A stretch of 14,210 bases of DNA from an uncultured Collinsella sp. (GTDB taxonomy: Bacteria; Actinomycetota; Coriobacteriia; Coriobacteriales; Coriobacteriaceae): the NCBI GenBank assembly GCA_902489855.1, contig CABUBS010000029.1:1-14210 (forward strand). Direction: 5' to 3'. Under the pieces are notes generated by a model. That model ran no database searches and was not told where the DNA came from. It saw nothing but the letters and a program-made list of their open reading frames with translations. Position 1 is the stretch's first letter; each line of letters starts with the position of its first letter. Positions 6,530 to 12,278 of the stretch are shown in pieces. Position numbers and translations under genes: made by a program.

Positions 6530-8147
6530 GATGCAGGTTTCTAACATTGCACTCATTCGCGAGGCGACGCTGGTGCCGAGTGCCGGCCTGACTGTCCTGA
6601 CCGGCGAGACCGGCGCCGGCAAGACCGCGCTGCTCTCGGCCCTCAAGCTTATTTTGGGTGAGCGCGCGGATTCGTCGACGGTGCGCGAGGGCGAGGCGCT
6701 GGCGAGCGTCGAGGCGCGCCTGTTTGACGGCCCGCACGACACGGAAGGCTTCACGGTCCAGCGCAGCCTTTCCGCCGAGGGCCGCAGCCGCGTCAAGATT
6801 GACGGCCGCATCGCCAGCGTGCGCGAGCTTTCGGAGCGCGTCGGCGTGATGATGGATCTGTGCGGCCAGCACGAGCACCAGCGCTTACTCGATCCGGCGC
6901 ATCACGTTGCGATGGTCGATGCGTGGGCGGGACGCTCTGCGCTCGAGGTGCTGGATGCGTACCGCGCCTGCTTTAAGGCTTCGCGGGCTGCCGCCAAGGA
7001 GGTTCGACGTGTCGAAGAGGCCTCGCGTGCGCAGGGGAGCCGCGTCGAGGAGGCGCGCTTTGCCCTCGAGCGCATCGGCGAGGTCGACCCCAAGCCGGGT
7101 GAGTATGAGGAACTCGAGAAGCTGCTGCCGCGCTCCGAACATGCCGAGGTACTGGTTGCCACGGCTAACGATGCCCATGCATCGCTTGCCGCCGAAGGGG
7201 GAGCGCTCGATGCCGTGAACAGCGCCGTGGCAGAGCTTTCCCGAATGGCTACCGTCGATCGCAAACTCGGCGACATTGCCGATGCACTATCGGATGCCTG
7301 TATCTCCCTTGAGGATTGCGCGAACGAGCTTCGTGCCTATCGCGATGGCATCGCCTTCGACCCGCGCGAGCTCGCTCGCATGCGTGAGCGGTATTCCGAC
7401 CTCAAGGGTCTGTTGCGTCAGTGGGGTCCCACTATGGACGATGTTTTTGCCATGCGCGATCGCTCGCAAGAGCTGTTGTCGCTGGTAGACGATGGTGATG
7501 AGCAGATCAAGAAGGCGCGTGAAGCGCTTGGCGCAGCAGAGCATGAACTGTTCGCCGCCGCCAAGGCGCTTAAGCGTGCACGCAATACGGCGGCTCCGCG
7601 CTTCTGCCACGAGGTGGGCCGCCAGATGGCTCGCCTGGAGATGGGCAGCGCCGAGCTCGTCTGGGAGTCGCGTGATCTTCCCCGTGCTGAGTGGACGCCC
7701 GTTGGTCCTTCGAGCTACGAACTGCTATACCGCAGCGGTGCCGGTTTGACGCCGCGCCCCCTGCGTCGAATTGCGTCGGGCGGCGAGCTCAGCCGCGTCA
7801 TGCTGGCAAGTAAGGTTGTCCTCGGTAACGCGGACGGTGTCGATACGCTGGTGTTTGACGAGGTCGATGCTGGTGTCGGTGGCTCCACGGCGCGTGCGCT
7901 CGCGGGCGTGCTGGCAGATCTCGCCGCTACGCATCAGGTGATTGTCGTAACCCACTTGGCGCAGGTCGCCGTCATGGCTGACAAGCATTATGTCGTCAGC
8001 AAGGAACCGGGCGATGTTCCCCAGACGCATTTGGGCGAGGTAACCGGCGAAGCGCGTACTGCCGAGATCGCCCGCATGTTGAGCGGCGATCAGTCCGAGG
8101 CAAGCTTGGCCCACGCAAAGCAGATGCTCAAAGAAGCTCGAGGTTAG
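6519..8147 (+). CDS. recN: DNA repair protein RecN
   Basis: SMC-like ATPase recruited early to double-strand breaks, supporting RecA-dependent repair. The 542 residues show the split ABC ATPase: Walker A GETGAGKT (29-36), a Q-loop region CGQHEHQRLLDP near 117, a long charged helical coiled-coil region with a central hinge (about 150-370), the ABC signature SGGELSRVML (from 420), Walker B TLVFDEVDAGVGG (from 443), and the switch histidine in VVTHLAQVA. GGAG (6509-6512) lies 6 nt before ATG 6519, inside nadK, which supports this start over the in-frame ATG at 6531. It is the last gene of the operon and is followed by a palindrome acting as terminator. Confidence 0.96.
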   Translation: MIDEMQVSNIALIREATLVPSAGLTVLTGETGAGKTALLSALKLILGERADSSTVREGEALASVEARLFDGPHDTEGFTVQRSLSAEGRSRVKIDGRIASVRELSERVGVMMDLCGQHEHQRLLDPAHHVAMVDAWAGRSALEVLDAYRACFKASRAAAKEVRRVEEASRAQGSRVEEARFALERIGEVDPKPGEYEELEKLLPRSEHAEVLVATANDAHASLAAEGGALDAVNSAVAELSRMATVDRKLGDIADALSDACISLEDCANELRAYRDGIAFDPRELARMRERYSDLKGLLRQWGPTMDDVFAMRDRSQELLSLVDDGDEQIKKAREALGAAEHELFAAAKALKRARNTAAPRFCHEVGRQMARLEMGSAELVWESRDLPRAEWTPVGPSSYELLYRSGAGLTPRPLRRIASGGELSRVMLASKVVLGNADGVDTLVFDEVDAGVGGSTARALAGVLADLAATHQVIVVTHLAQVAVMADKHYVVSKEPGDVPQTHLGEVTGEARTAEIARMLSGDQSEASLAHAKQMLKEARG

Positions 8148-8165
8148 GTCGTATCAGCGGTGTTG

Positions 8166-8198
8166 GTGGGACAAAATAGACTGAAATTTTTGTCCCAC
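8166..8198. terminator. Palindromic, probably bidirectional terminator between convergent genes
   Basis: GTGGGACAAAA (8166-8176) pairs perfectly with TTTTGTCCCAC (8188-8198) around an 11-nt loop. It sits between recN (+) and the rpiR-type gene (-), 18 nt and 8 nt from their stops, so it could end both transcripts. The U-rich tract is within the stem rather than after it, as in other A/T-based bidirectional hairpins. Its core resembles the palindrome at 11424-11494. Confidence 0.6.
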
Positions 8199-8206
8199 TA
8201 CGCGTT

Positions 8207-9064
8207 TTACTCCACAACCTTATCCGGCTGGATGAGCTCCTCGTAGTAGCTGATATGCTCACGCGCGTCTTTAATCTCGGGCAGCAGGAAGTTGTAGATG
8301 ACTTCGATGATCATCGTGGCGCTGATCTTGGAGAACGCGAAGTCACCCGTTGTCAGCAACGCTTCGTGATTGACGGTATTAAAGGTGTAGTCGGCGAGGC
8401 GCGCAAGTGGGGATTTGCTGTCACTGCTGATGACGACTACGGTTGCGCCGCAGTTGCGAGCCGCTTTTGCCATGCGATTCAGTCGGCGCGATTTGCCAGA
8501 GTTTGAGATGAGCACGATGACGTCACCCGGGCGTAACGTGAGCGCAAAGCCGATTGATGTCTCGCTAATGGTGCTCGCCATGCAGCGCAGGCCCAGCTGC
8601 GAAAACTTAAACGTCGCATCGAGCGCGACCGCGTTCGTATTGCCCACAGCTGCAAACTCAATAACCCCTGCATGCTTAAAGGCATGCACAACAGCCGCCA
8701 GCGTATCGTGGTCGATTCCGTCGATGGTCGCATTAAGCTCGCTTACCTTGGCAGCCAGGATGTTCTTGAGGCTCTGCTCCATATTGTCGAGCGAGACCTC
8801 GTCGGTCAGGCCCTCGTTGCGCTGGCTTTCCAAATCCCTCGCCAACGAAAACTGAAAGCTGCGGAAGCTACCAAAGCCCAGCTTGCGGCAGAAGCGCGAA
8901 ACGGTCGCTTCGGACGTGGCAGCGGCGCGGGAGAGCTGAGCCGCCGTGAGGCGTGGCGCCTCGGACTGGTGCTCCAATATATAGTCGACAATGCGCTGCT
9001 CGGACTCGCTGTATCCCTGATGGGTACTAATGAGGGAAAGTGCGCTCTTGCTACTATCGGTCAT
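8207..9064 (-). CDS. RpiR/MurR family transcriptional regulator (HTH-SIS)
   Basis: Predicted cytoplasmic DNA-binding regulator that senses a phosphosugar. From ATG 9064 the protein has 285 residues: an N-terminal RpiR-type helix-turn-helix (SESEQRIVDYILEH...TAAQLSRAAATSEATVSRFCRKLGFGSFRSF) and a C-terminal SIS sugar-isomerase-like domain (EFAAVGNTNAVALDATFKFSQLG; VIVLISNSGKSRRLNRMAKAARNCGATVVVISS). This start was chosen over the in-frame ATG at 9112 because AGGAG lies 6 nt upstream (9075-9071) and the sequence then opens MTDSSKSALS as usual for the family. It is divergent from fruA with 272 nt between starts. Control of the fru/pts genes, with fructose-1-phosphate as possible ligand, is inferred from location and the shared site upstream of fruA and ptsH. 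Confidence 0.9.
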   Translation of the reverse strand: MTDSSKSALSLISTHQGYSESEQRIVDYILEHQSEAPRLTAAQLSRAAATSEATVSRFCRKLGFGSFRSFQFSLARDLESQRNEGLTDEVSLDNMEQSLKNILAAKVSELNATIDGIDHDTLAAVVHAFKHAGVIEFAAVGNTNAVALDATFKFSQLGLRCMASTISETSIGFALTLRPGDVIVLISNSGKSRRLNRMAKAARNCGATVVVISSDSKSPLARLADYTFNTVNHEALLTTGDFAFSKISATMIIEVIYNFLLPEIKDAREHISYYEELIQPDKVVE

Positions 9065-9160
9065 GGATGGCTCCTGGTTGGCATGAAAATCTAACTCGAT
9101 TTGCAATGCCATAGTATACGGGCATTTTCAATTACAAGATACACCTTGCTGTTTCAAGTG

Positions 9161-9190
9161 TTGATGGTAAACTTTCACCTACCGTTTACG
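9161..9190 (+). promoter_or_regulatory. Candidate fruA promoter region with inverted repeats
   Basis: TTGATG (9161-9166) and TTTACG (9185-9190) form a -35/-10 pair with an 18-nt spacer; the -10 is poor. The same stretch holds GTAAAC/GTTTAC inverted half sites (9167-9172, 9184-9189) and the imperfect palindrome GGTAAACTTTCACC (9166-9179). CCTACCGT (9178-9185) recurs inverted as ACGGTAGG at 9243-9250. The dense symmetry suggests protein binding, although the promoter hexamers are weak. On the minus strand TATACT (9118-9113) could be the -10 of the rpiR-type gene, but it lacks a clear -35. Confidence 0.3.
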
Positions 9191-9194
9191 GTTA

Positions 9195-9209
9195 TGAAAG
9201 AACCTTTCA
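9195..9209. promoter_or_regulatory. Putative RpiR-type operator upstream of fruA
   Basis: TGAAAGAACCTTTCA is a perfect inverted repeat with TGAAAG/CTTTCA arms. It lies in the divergent rpiR-fruA region just downstream of the candidate fruA -10. A close copy, TGAAAAACCGTTTGA, lies upstream of ptsH at 11793. From memory, TGAAA-N5-TTTCA-like sites are reported for several RpiR-family regulators; ownership by the adjacent regulator is an inference. Confidence 0.5.
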
Positions 9210-9274
9210 CCGGAGAATTGCACCTTGTCTCTTCTCACGCGGACGGTAGGTTGGTATCTTTCAGTTGTGGAAAA

Positions 9275-9315
9275 ACGCGCATTGAAGCGCGTGTAGGGGA
9301 GCGCCCGCGGGCGCT
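9275..9315 (+). other. Tandem hairpins in the fruA leader
   Basis: The first hairpin pairs ACGCGC (9275-9280) with GCGCGT (9287-9292). The second is a perfect 16-nt palindrome, AGCGCCCGCGGGCGCT (9300-9315). The AAGGAGGG ribosome binding site starts about 10 nt later (9325-9332) and stays unpaired in this fold. No T-run follows, so these are leader structures that could affect RNA stability or translation rather than a terminator. Confidence 0.5.
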
Positions 9316-9336
9316 GTACTCAAGAAGGAGGGACAC

Positions 9337-11340
9337 ATGGCTAAGTTTGACATCATCGCCGCGACCGGTTGCCCGACCGGCATTGCGCACACCTTCATGG
9401 CTAAGGAGGCGCTGGAGAAGGCAGCTGCCGAGCGCGGTCTGACCATTAAGGTCGAGACTCATGGCCAGGTCGGTGTCGAGAACGAGCTCACCAAGAGTGA
9501 GATCGCTGGTGCCAAGGCCGTCGTCGTCGCAGCCGACAAGGATGTCCAGGCTGAGCGTTTCGCCGGCAAGCCCATGGTTTCCGTTGGTGTTTCCAAGGCC
9601 CTGTCCGTTGAGGCCGCCGGTAAGCTGATTGACCGCGCGCTCGCCGCCAAGGGTGACGACTCGGTTGCGGCTGCTGCCGATGTCGAGGATGAGGTCGAGG
9701 AGAAGGAGTCCATCGGCCACATCATCTACAAGCACCTCATGAACGGCGTCAGCCACATGCTGGTCTTCGTCGTCGCTGGTGGTGTCCTGACCGCCGTCTC
9801 GTTCCTGTGGGGCATCACGTCCTTCGATTCGACGGCGTCTGACTACAACAGCTTTGCCGCTATGCTCAAGATCATCGGCGGCATCGCCATGAACCTCATG
9901 GTTCCCGTGCTTTCCGCCTACATCGCCGAGTCCATCGGCAAGCGCCCGGCGCTCGTCCCCGGTTTTGTTGCCGGTATGATCGCCATCCAGGGCCTGCCCG
10001 TTAACGCCGAGACCGGCATGATCGACGCCGGCGGCGCCGGCGTGGGCTTCGGCTTCCTGGGCGGCATCGTCGGCGGTTTCCTCGCTGGCTATGTCATCTT
10101 GCTGCTCGAGAAGGTCTTCTCCAAGCTGCCCAAGAATCTGGACGGCCTCAAGGCTATCTTCCTGTACCCGCTGTTCTCGACTGCTATCGTCGGCCTGGTC
10201 ATGCTCGGCATCTCCGGCCCCATGGCTGCCATCAACACCGCCATGATGGACTTCCTCAAGGGTCTGTCTGCCTCTGGCGCCATTGTTCTGGGCCTTGCCA
10301 TCGGCTGCATGTGCGCCGTTGACATGGGCGGCCCGGTCAACAAGGCTGCTTACGTCACCGGTACCGCTATGCTCACCGAGGCCCTGGCCGCCGGTGTCGG
10401 CACCGACACCTACAACTTCGGCACCAACTTCATGGCTGCCGTCTCCGCCGCTTGCATCGTTCCGCCGCTGATCACCACCTTCGCCGTCGTTGTCGGCAAG
10501 AAGTACTTCAGCCAGGAGGATCATGACGCCGGTATCGTCAACCTCATCCTTGGTTGCACCCACATCACCGAGGGCGCCATTCCGTTCATGACCAAGAACA
10601 TCTGGCCCGTCATGCCCATCATGATGCTCGGTTCCTCTATCGCCTCGATCCTGACCATTATGTTCAACGTTCACGATCCGGCGCCTCACGGCGGCTTCCT
10701 GGTCCTGCCCGTTGTCGAGAACGGTCCGCTGTGGGTCCTCGCGATCCTCATCGGCGCCGTGGTCGGTGGCATCCTGTTCGTGGCTTTCAAGAAGTACGAC
10801 TTCGAGAAGAACCAGAAGCCCGCTCCTGCAACCAAGCCGGTTGAGGCCCCCAAGGCCGCTGCCGTCGAGGCCCCCAAGGCCGAGGCTGCTGACTTCGTGA
10901 AGGTCGAGAACGTCTTTGTCGCCGAGGACTTCGCTTCTCGTGACGAGGCTCTGAGCTTCGTTTCCAACCAGGCTGTCAAGGCCGGTATCGCCAGCGACGC
11001 CGACGCCGTGATGAACGCCTTCCTGGCCCGCGAGGCCGAGGGCACCACGGGCATGATGGAGGGCTTCGCCATCCCGCATGCCAAGTCCGACGCCATTACC
11101 GAGGCTGCTGTTATCGTCGTCAAGGACGAGTCCGGCGTGACCGGTTGGGACACCATGGACGGCGCTCCCGTCAACGTTGCCATCGCCCTGCTCATCCCCG
11201 GTGCACAGGCCGGCACTACGCACCTCAAGATCCTGTCCAAGGTCGCCGAGGCGCTCATGGACGAGGACTTCCGTGCCACCGTCAAGGGTTCCACCGACGC
11301 CGCCGAGATCGCCAAGACGATCAACGCCCGCCTGGTCTAA
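9337..11340 (+). CDS. fruA: PTS fructose transporter, IIB-IIC-IIA fusion
   Basis: Membrane permease that imports fructose while phosphorylating it, normally yielding fructose-1-phosphate. Domain order in 667 residues: IIB (1-103) with the phosphocysteine C12 in ATGCPTGIAHT; a charged linker; membrane IIC (about 126-485) with several hydrophobic spans and HITEGAIPF (409-417), the conserved sugar-site motif; an Ala/Pro linker (488-518) repeating VEAPKA; and IIA (519-667) with the phosphohistidine H581 in FAIPHAKS. Only one IIB copy is present. GGAGGG lies a few nt before the ATG. All three domains look functional, so with the HPr and EI genes downstream the relay is complete. Regulation probably comes from the divergent RpiR-family gene. 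Mannose-type or other ketose substrates within the fructose family cannot be excluded. Confidence 0.95.
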   Translation: MAKFDIIAATGCPTGIAHTFMAKEALEKAAAERGLTIKVETHGQVGVENELTKSEIAGAKAVVVAADKDVQAERFAGKPMVSVGVSKALSVEAAGKLIDRALAAKGDDSVAAAADVEDEVEEKESIGHIIYKHLMNGVSHMLVFVVAGGVLTAVSFLWGITSFDSTASDYNSFAAMLKIIGGIAMNLMVPVLSAYIAESIGKRPALVPGFVAGMIAIQGLPVNAETGMIDAGGAGVGFGFLGGIVGGFLAGYVILLLEKVFSKLPKNLDGLKAIFLYPLFSTAIVGLVMLGISGPMAAINTAMMDFLKGLSASGAIVLGLAIGCMCAVDMGGPVNKAAYVTGTAMLTEALAAGVGTDTYNFGTNFMAAVSAACIVPPLITTFAVVVGKKYFSQEDHDAGIVNLILGCTHITEGAIPFMTKNIWPVMPIMMLGSSIASILTIMFNVHDPAPHGGFLVLPVVENGPLWVLAILIGAVVGGILFVAFKKYDFEKNQKPAPATKPVEAPKAAAVEAPKAEAADFVKVENVFVAEDFASRDEALSFVSNQAVKAGIASDADAVMNAFLAREAEGTTGMMEGFAIPHAKSDAITEAAVIVVKDESGVTGWDTMDGAPVNVAIALLIPGAQAGTTHLKILSKVAEALMDEDFRATVKGSTDAAEIAKTINARLV

Positions 11341-11376
11341 TTCCACGGTAGGCGAATAACATCGCCCCCTGTATAT

Positions 11377-11411
11377 AAGGCGGAGTCCCTCTCCAGGGCC
11401 TCCGCCTTTTT
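11377..11411 (+). terminator. Intrinsic terminator of fruA
   Basis: AAGGCGGAG (11377-11385) pairs with CTCCGCCTT (11400-11408), with an inner CCCT/AGGG stem, followed by TTTTT (11407-11411). It lies 36 nt after the fruA stop and implies that ptsH needs its own promoter or readthrough. Confidence 0.9.
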
Positions 11412-11423
11412 CTACCCCTCCCA

Positions 11424-11494
11424 TAAGTTGCGGTGAAATAGGGACTGTTTAAACGATTCAACCCCAAATTCAGTCCCTATTTCACCGCAACTTA
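11424..11494. repeat. Perfect 24-bp inverted repeat
   Basis: Arms at 11424-11447 and 11471-11494 are exact reverse complements, beginning TAAGTTGCGG and ending CCGCAACTTA, around a 23-nt spacer. The arm core GGTGAAATAGGGACTG resembles the recN-rpiR palindrome (GGTGGGACAAAATAGACTG). It stands just after the fruA terminator and could be a second, bidirectional terminator or a dispersed palindromic repeat. It contains no gene. Confidence 0.85.
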
Positions 11495-11601
11495 CAAAAG
11501 GGCATAGAGGGGGCTACCTATCGAGTCTTTGTCGCGAACAGATCATCAGCCAGATTTCCGTTTGCACGATATTGCTCTGGACCGACCGAGTTTCCGCAGC
11601 C
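11495..11601. other. Intergenic spacer with nothing recognised
   Basis: This is the part of the 547-nt fruA-ptsH gap not covered by the neighbouring palindromes. I see no coding pattern, promoter or RNA gene in it. GAGTTTCCGCA near 11588 resembles GAGTTCCGCA at 11646 inside the adjacent element, a short imperfect direct repeat. Confidence 0.4.
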
Positions 11602-11747
11602 TGCTCGCCCACAGGGGCCCGTGCGCGGCCTGTGAGATTTATCGCGAGTTCCGCACGAGCCGAAGAGCACTTAATGTGCTCTTCGTGCGAGCAGGACTGT
11701 AGAGCAGGAAATCTCACAGGCCGCGCACGGGCCCCTGTGGGCGAGCA
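11602..11747. repeat. 146-nt element with perfect 39-bp inverted arms and nested hairpin
   Basis: Arms 11602-11640 and 11709-11747 are exact reverse complements (outer ends TGCTCGCCC/GGGCGAGCA, inner ends GAGATTT/AAATCTC). The 68-nt centre holds a second hairpin, CGAAGAGCAC (11661-11670) with GTGCTCTTCG (11676-11685), extendable by CGCA/TGCG across a bulge. Transcribed, it would give a long, nearly duplex RNA; as DNA it could extrude as a cruciform. The triplet AGC flanks it at 11598-11600 and 11748-11750, which might be a 3-bp target duplication or chance. No protein is encoded: the open frames across it mirror each other because of the symmetry. It could be a MITE-like element, a structured RNA, or a terminator/insulator. 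Confidence 0.85.
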
Positions 11748-11792
11748 AGCGGACGACAAGCACATCTTTCCAATAATTCGTCTGAAACATAA

Positions 11793-11820
11793 TGAAAAAC
11801 CGTTTGATGTGAGTTAATAT
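11793..11820 (+). promoter_or_regulatory. Candidate ptsH promoter with RpiR-type operator
   Basis: TGAAAAACCGTTTGA (11793-11807) matches the fruA-upstream site in its TGAAA-N5-TTT frame, with TTTGA instead of TTTCA. It is followed by an AT-rich -10-like TAATAT (11815-11820; TATAAA at 11818-11823 is an alternative). No good -35 hexamer is visible at normal spacing, which would fit an activated or weak promoter. A regulator bound here would cover the -35/spacer region. Confidence 0.4.
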
Positions 11821-11837
11821 AAAGAACGTCGTGAATC

Positions 11838-11884
11838 TGACTCCTGCCACATGCATGACAGGGGTTAAACACAAAAAGGAGTCA
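11838..11884 (+). promoter_or_regulatory. ptsH leader hairpin pairing with the ribosome binding site
   Basis: TGACTCCT (11838-11845) is an exact complement of AGGAGTCA (11877-11884), which contains the ptsH Shine-Dalgarno sequence. A small alternative hairpin, CCTG.CA/TG.CAGG (11843-11862), shares bases with the upstream strand, so the two folds compete. This could be a translational switch, but the short stem may also be fortuitous. Confidence 0.4.
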
Positions 11885-11887
11885 ACT

Positions 11888-12151
11888 ATGGTTTCTGAGA
11901 AGGCTACCCTCGTTAATCCTCAGGGTCTGCACATGCGTCCGGCTGGTCTGTTCGCCTCCACCATGGGCAAGTACGCCTGTGACGTGACGGTCGTCACCCC
12001 CGAGAAGGAGGTCAACGGCAAGTCCCCGATGGCCCTCATGGCTGCTGGTATCCCCTGCGGTACCGAGGTCGAGGTCAAGTGCGACGGCGCTGACGAGGCC
12101 GAGGCTCTGGCTGCTGCCATCGAGCTCATCAAGAGCGGTCTTGGCGAGTAG
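11888..12151 (+). CDS. ptsH: Phosphocarrier protein HPr
   Basis: HPr carries the phosphoryl group from enzyme I to the IIA domains of sugar permeases. The 87-residue protein matches the family: H15 in PQGLHMRPAG is the phosphoryl acceptor, and S46 in VNGKSPMALM sits at the regulatory serine position used by HPr kinase in low-GC Gram-positives. Residue 47 is proline instead of the usual Ile/Leu. AAGGAG ends 6 nt before the ATG; the longer in-frame start at 11831 is rejected because it would add 19 residues absent from HPr proteins. The gene lies between fruA and ptsI, so the fructose locus also encodes the general PTS proteins unless other copies exist. A terminator-like hairpin follows. Confidence 0.97.
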   Translation: MVSEKATLVNPQGLHMRPAGLFASTMGKYACDVTVVTPEKEVNGKSPMALMAAGIPCGTEVEVKCDGADEAEALAAAIELIKSGLGE

Positions 12152-12194
12152 AACTCAAACGGGTCGCATGTTGAACAACTAAGTTCATATTTGG

Positions 12195-12232
12195 GGGCGC
12201 AGTGACCTGTTGTAAGGTAGCTGCGCTCTTTT
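12195..12232 (+). terminator. Terminator-like hairpin between ptsH and ptsI
   Basis: GGGCGCAG (12195-12202) pairs with CTGCGCTC (12221-12228) with one G-U pair; an inner ACCT/AGGT stem (12205-12208, 12215-12218) lengthens it, and TTTT (12229-12232) follows. The short T-tract suggests partial termination, which would make more HPr than enzyme I transcript. Confidence 0.7.
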
Positions 12233-12260
12233 GTCATGGATATGGCAAAACGCTTTATCA
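12231..12260 (+). promoter_or_regulatory. Weak candidate ptsI promoter
   Basis: TTGTCA (12231-12236) and TTATCA (12255-12260) form a -35/-10 pair with an 18-nt spacer, directly after the ptsH hairpin and about 19 nt before the ptsI ATG. The leader would be very short, so this is tentative. Confidence 0.3.
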
Positions 12261-12278
12261 CATGACACGGAGAGAGGA

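Noticed and set aside
9065..9112. Longer N-terminus for the RpiR-type regulator (start at 9112)
   Set aside because: There is no ribosome binding site for it, whereas ATG 9064 has AGGAG 6 nt upstream and a family-like N-terminus.
9235..11424. Very long minus-strand open frame opposite fruA (729 codons)
   Set aside because: It is antisense to a gene with clear IIB, IIC and IIA motifs. The composition (Gly/Asp/His-rich) and lack of any family pattern fit a frame kept open by GC codon bias.
11424..11747. CRISPR array
   Set aside because: The repeats are inverted pairs, not regularly spaced direct repeats, and no cas-like gene is present.
11514..11817. Overlapping small open frames on both strands across the 146-nt element
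   Set aside because: Both encode the same SPTGARARPVRF stretch only because the DNA is palindromic. Neither has a convincing ribosome binding site or protein-like composition.
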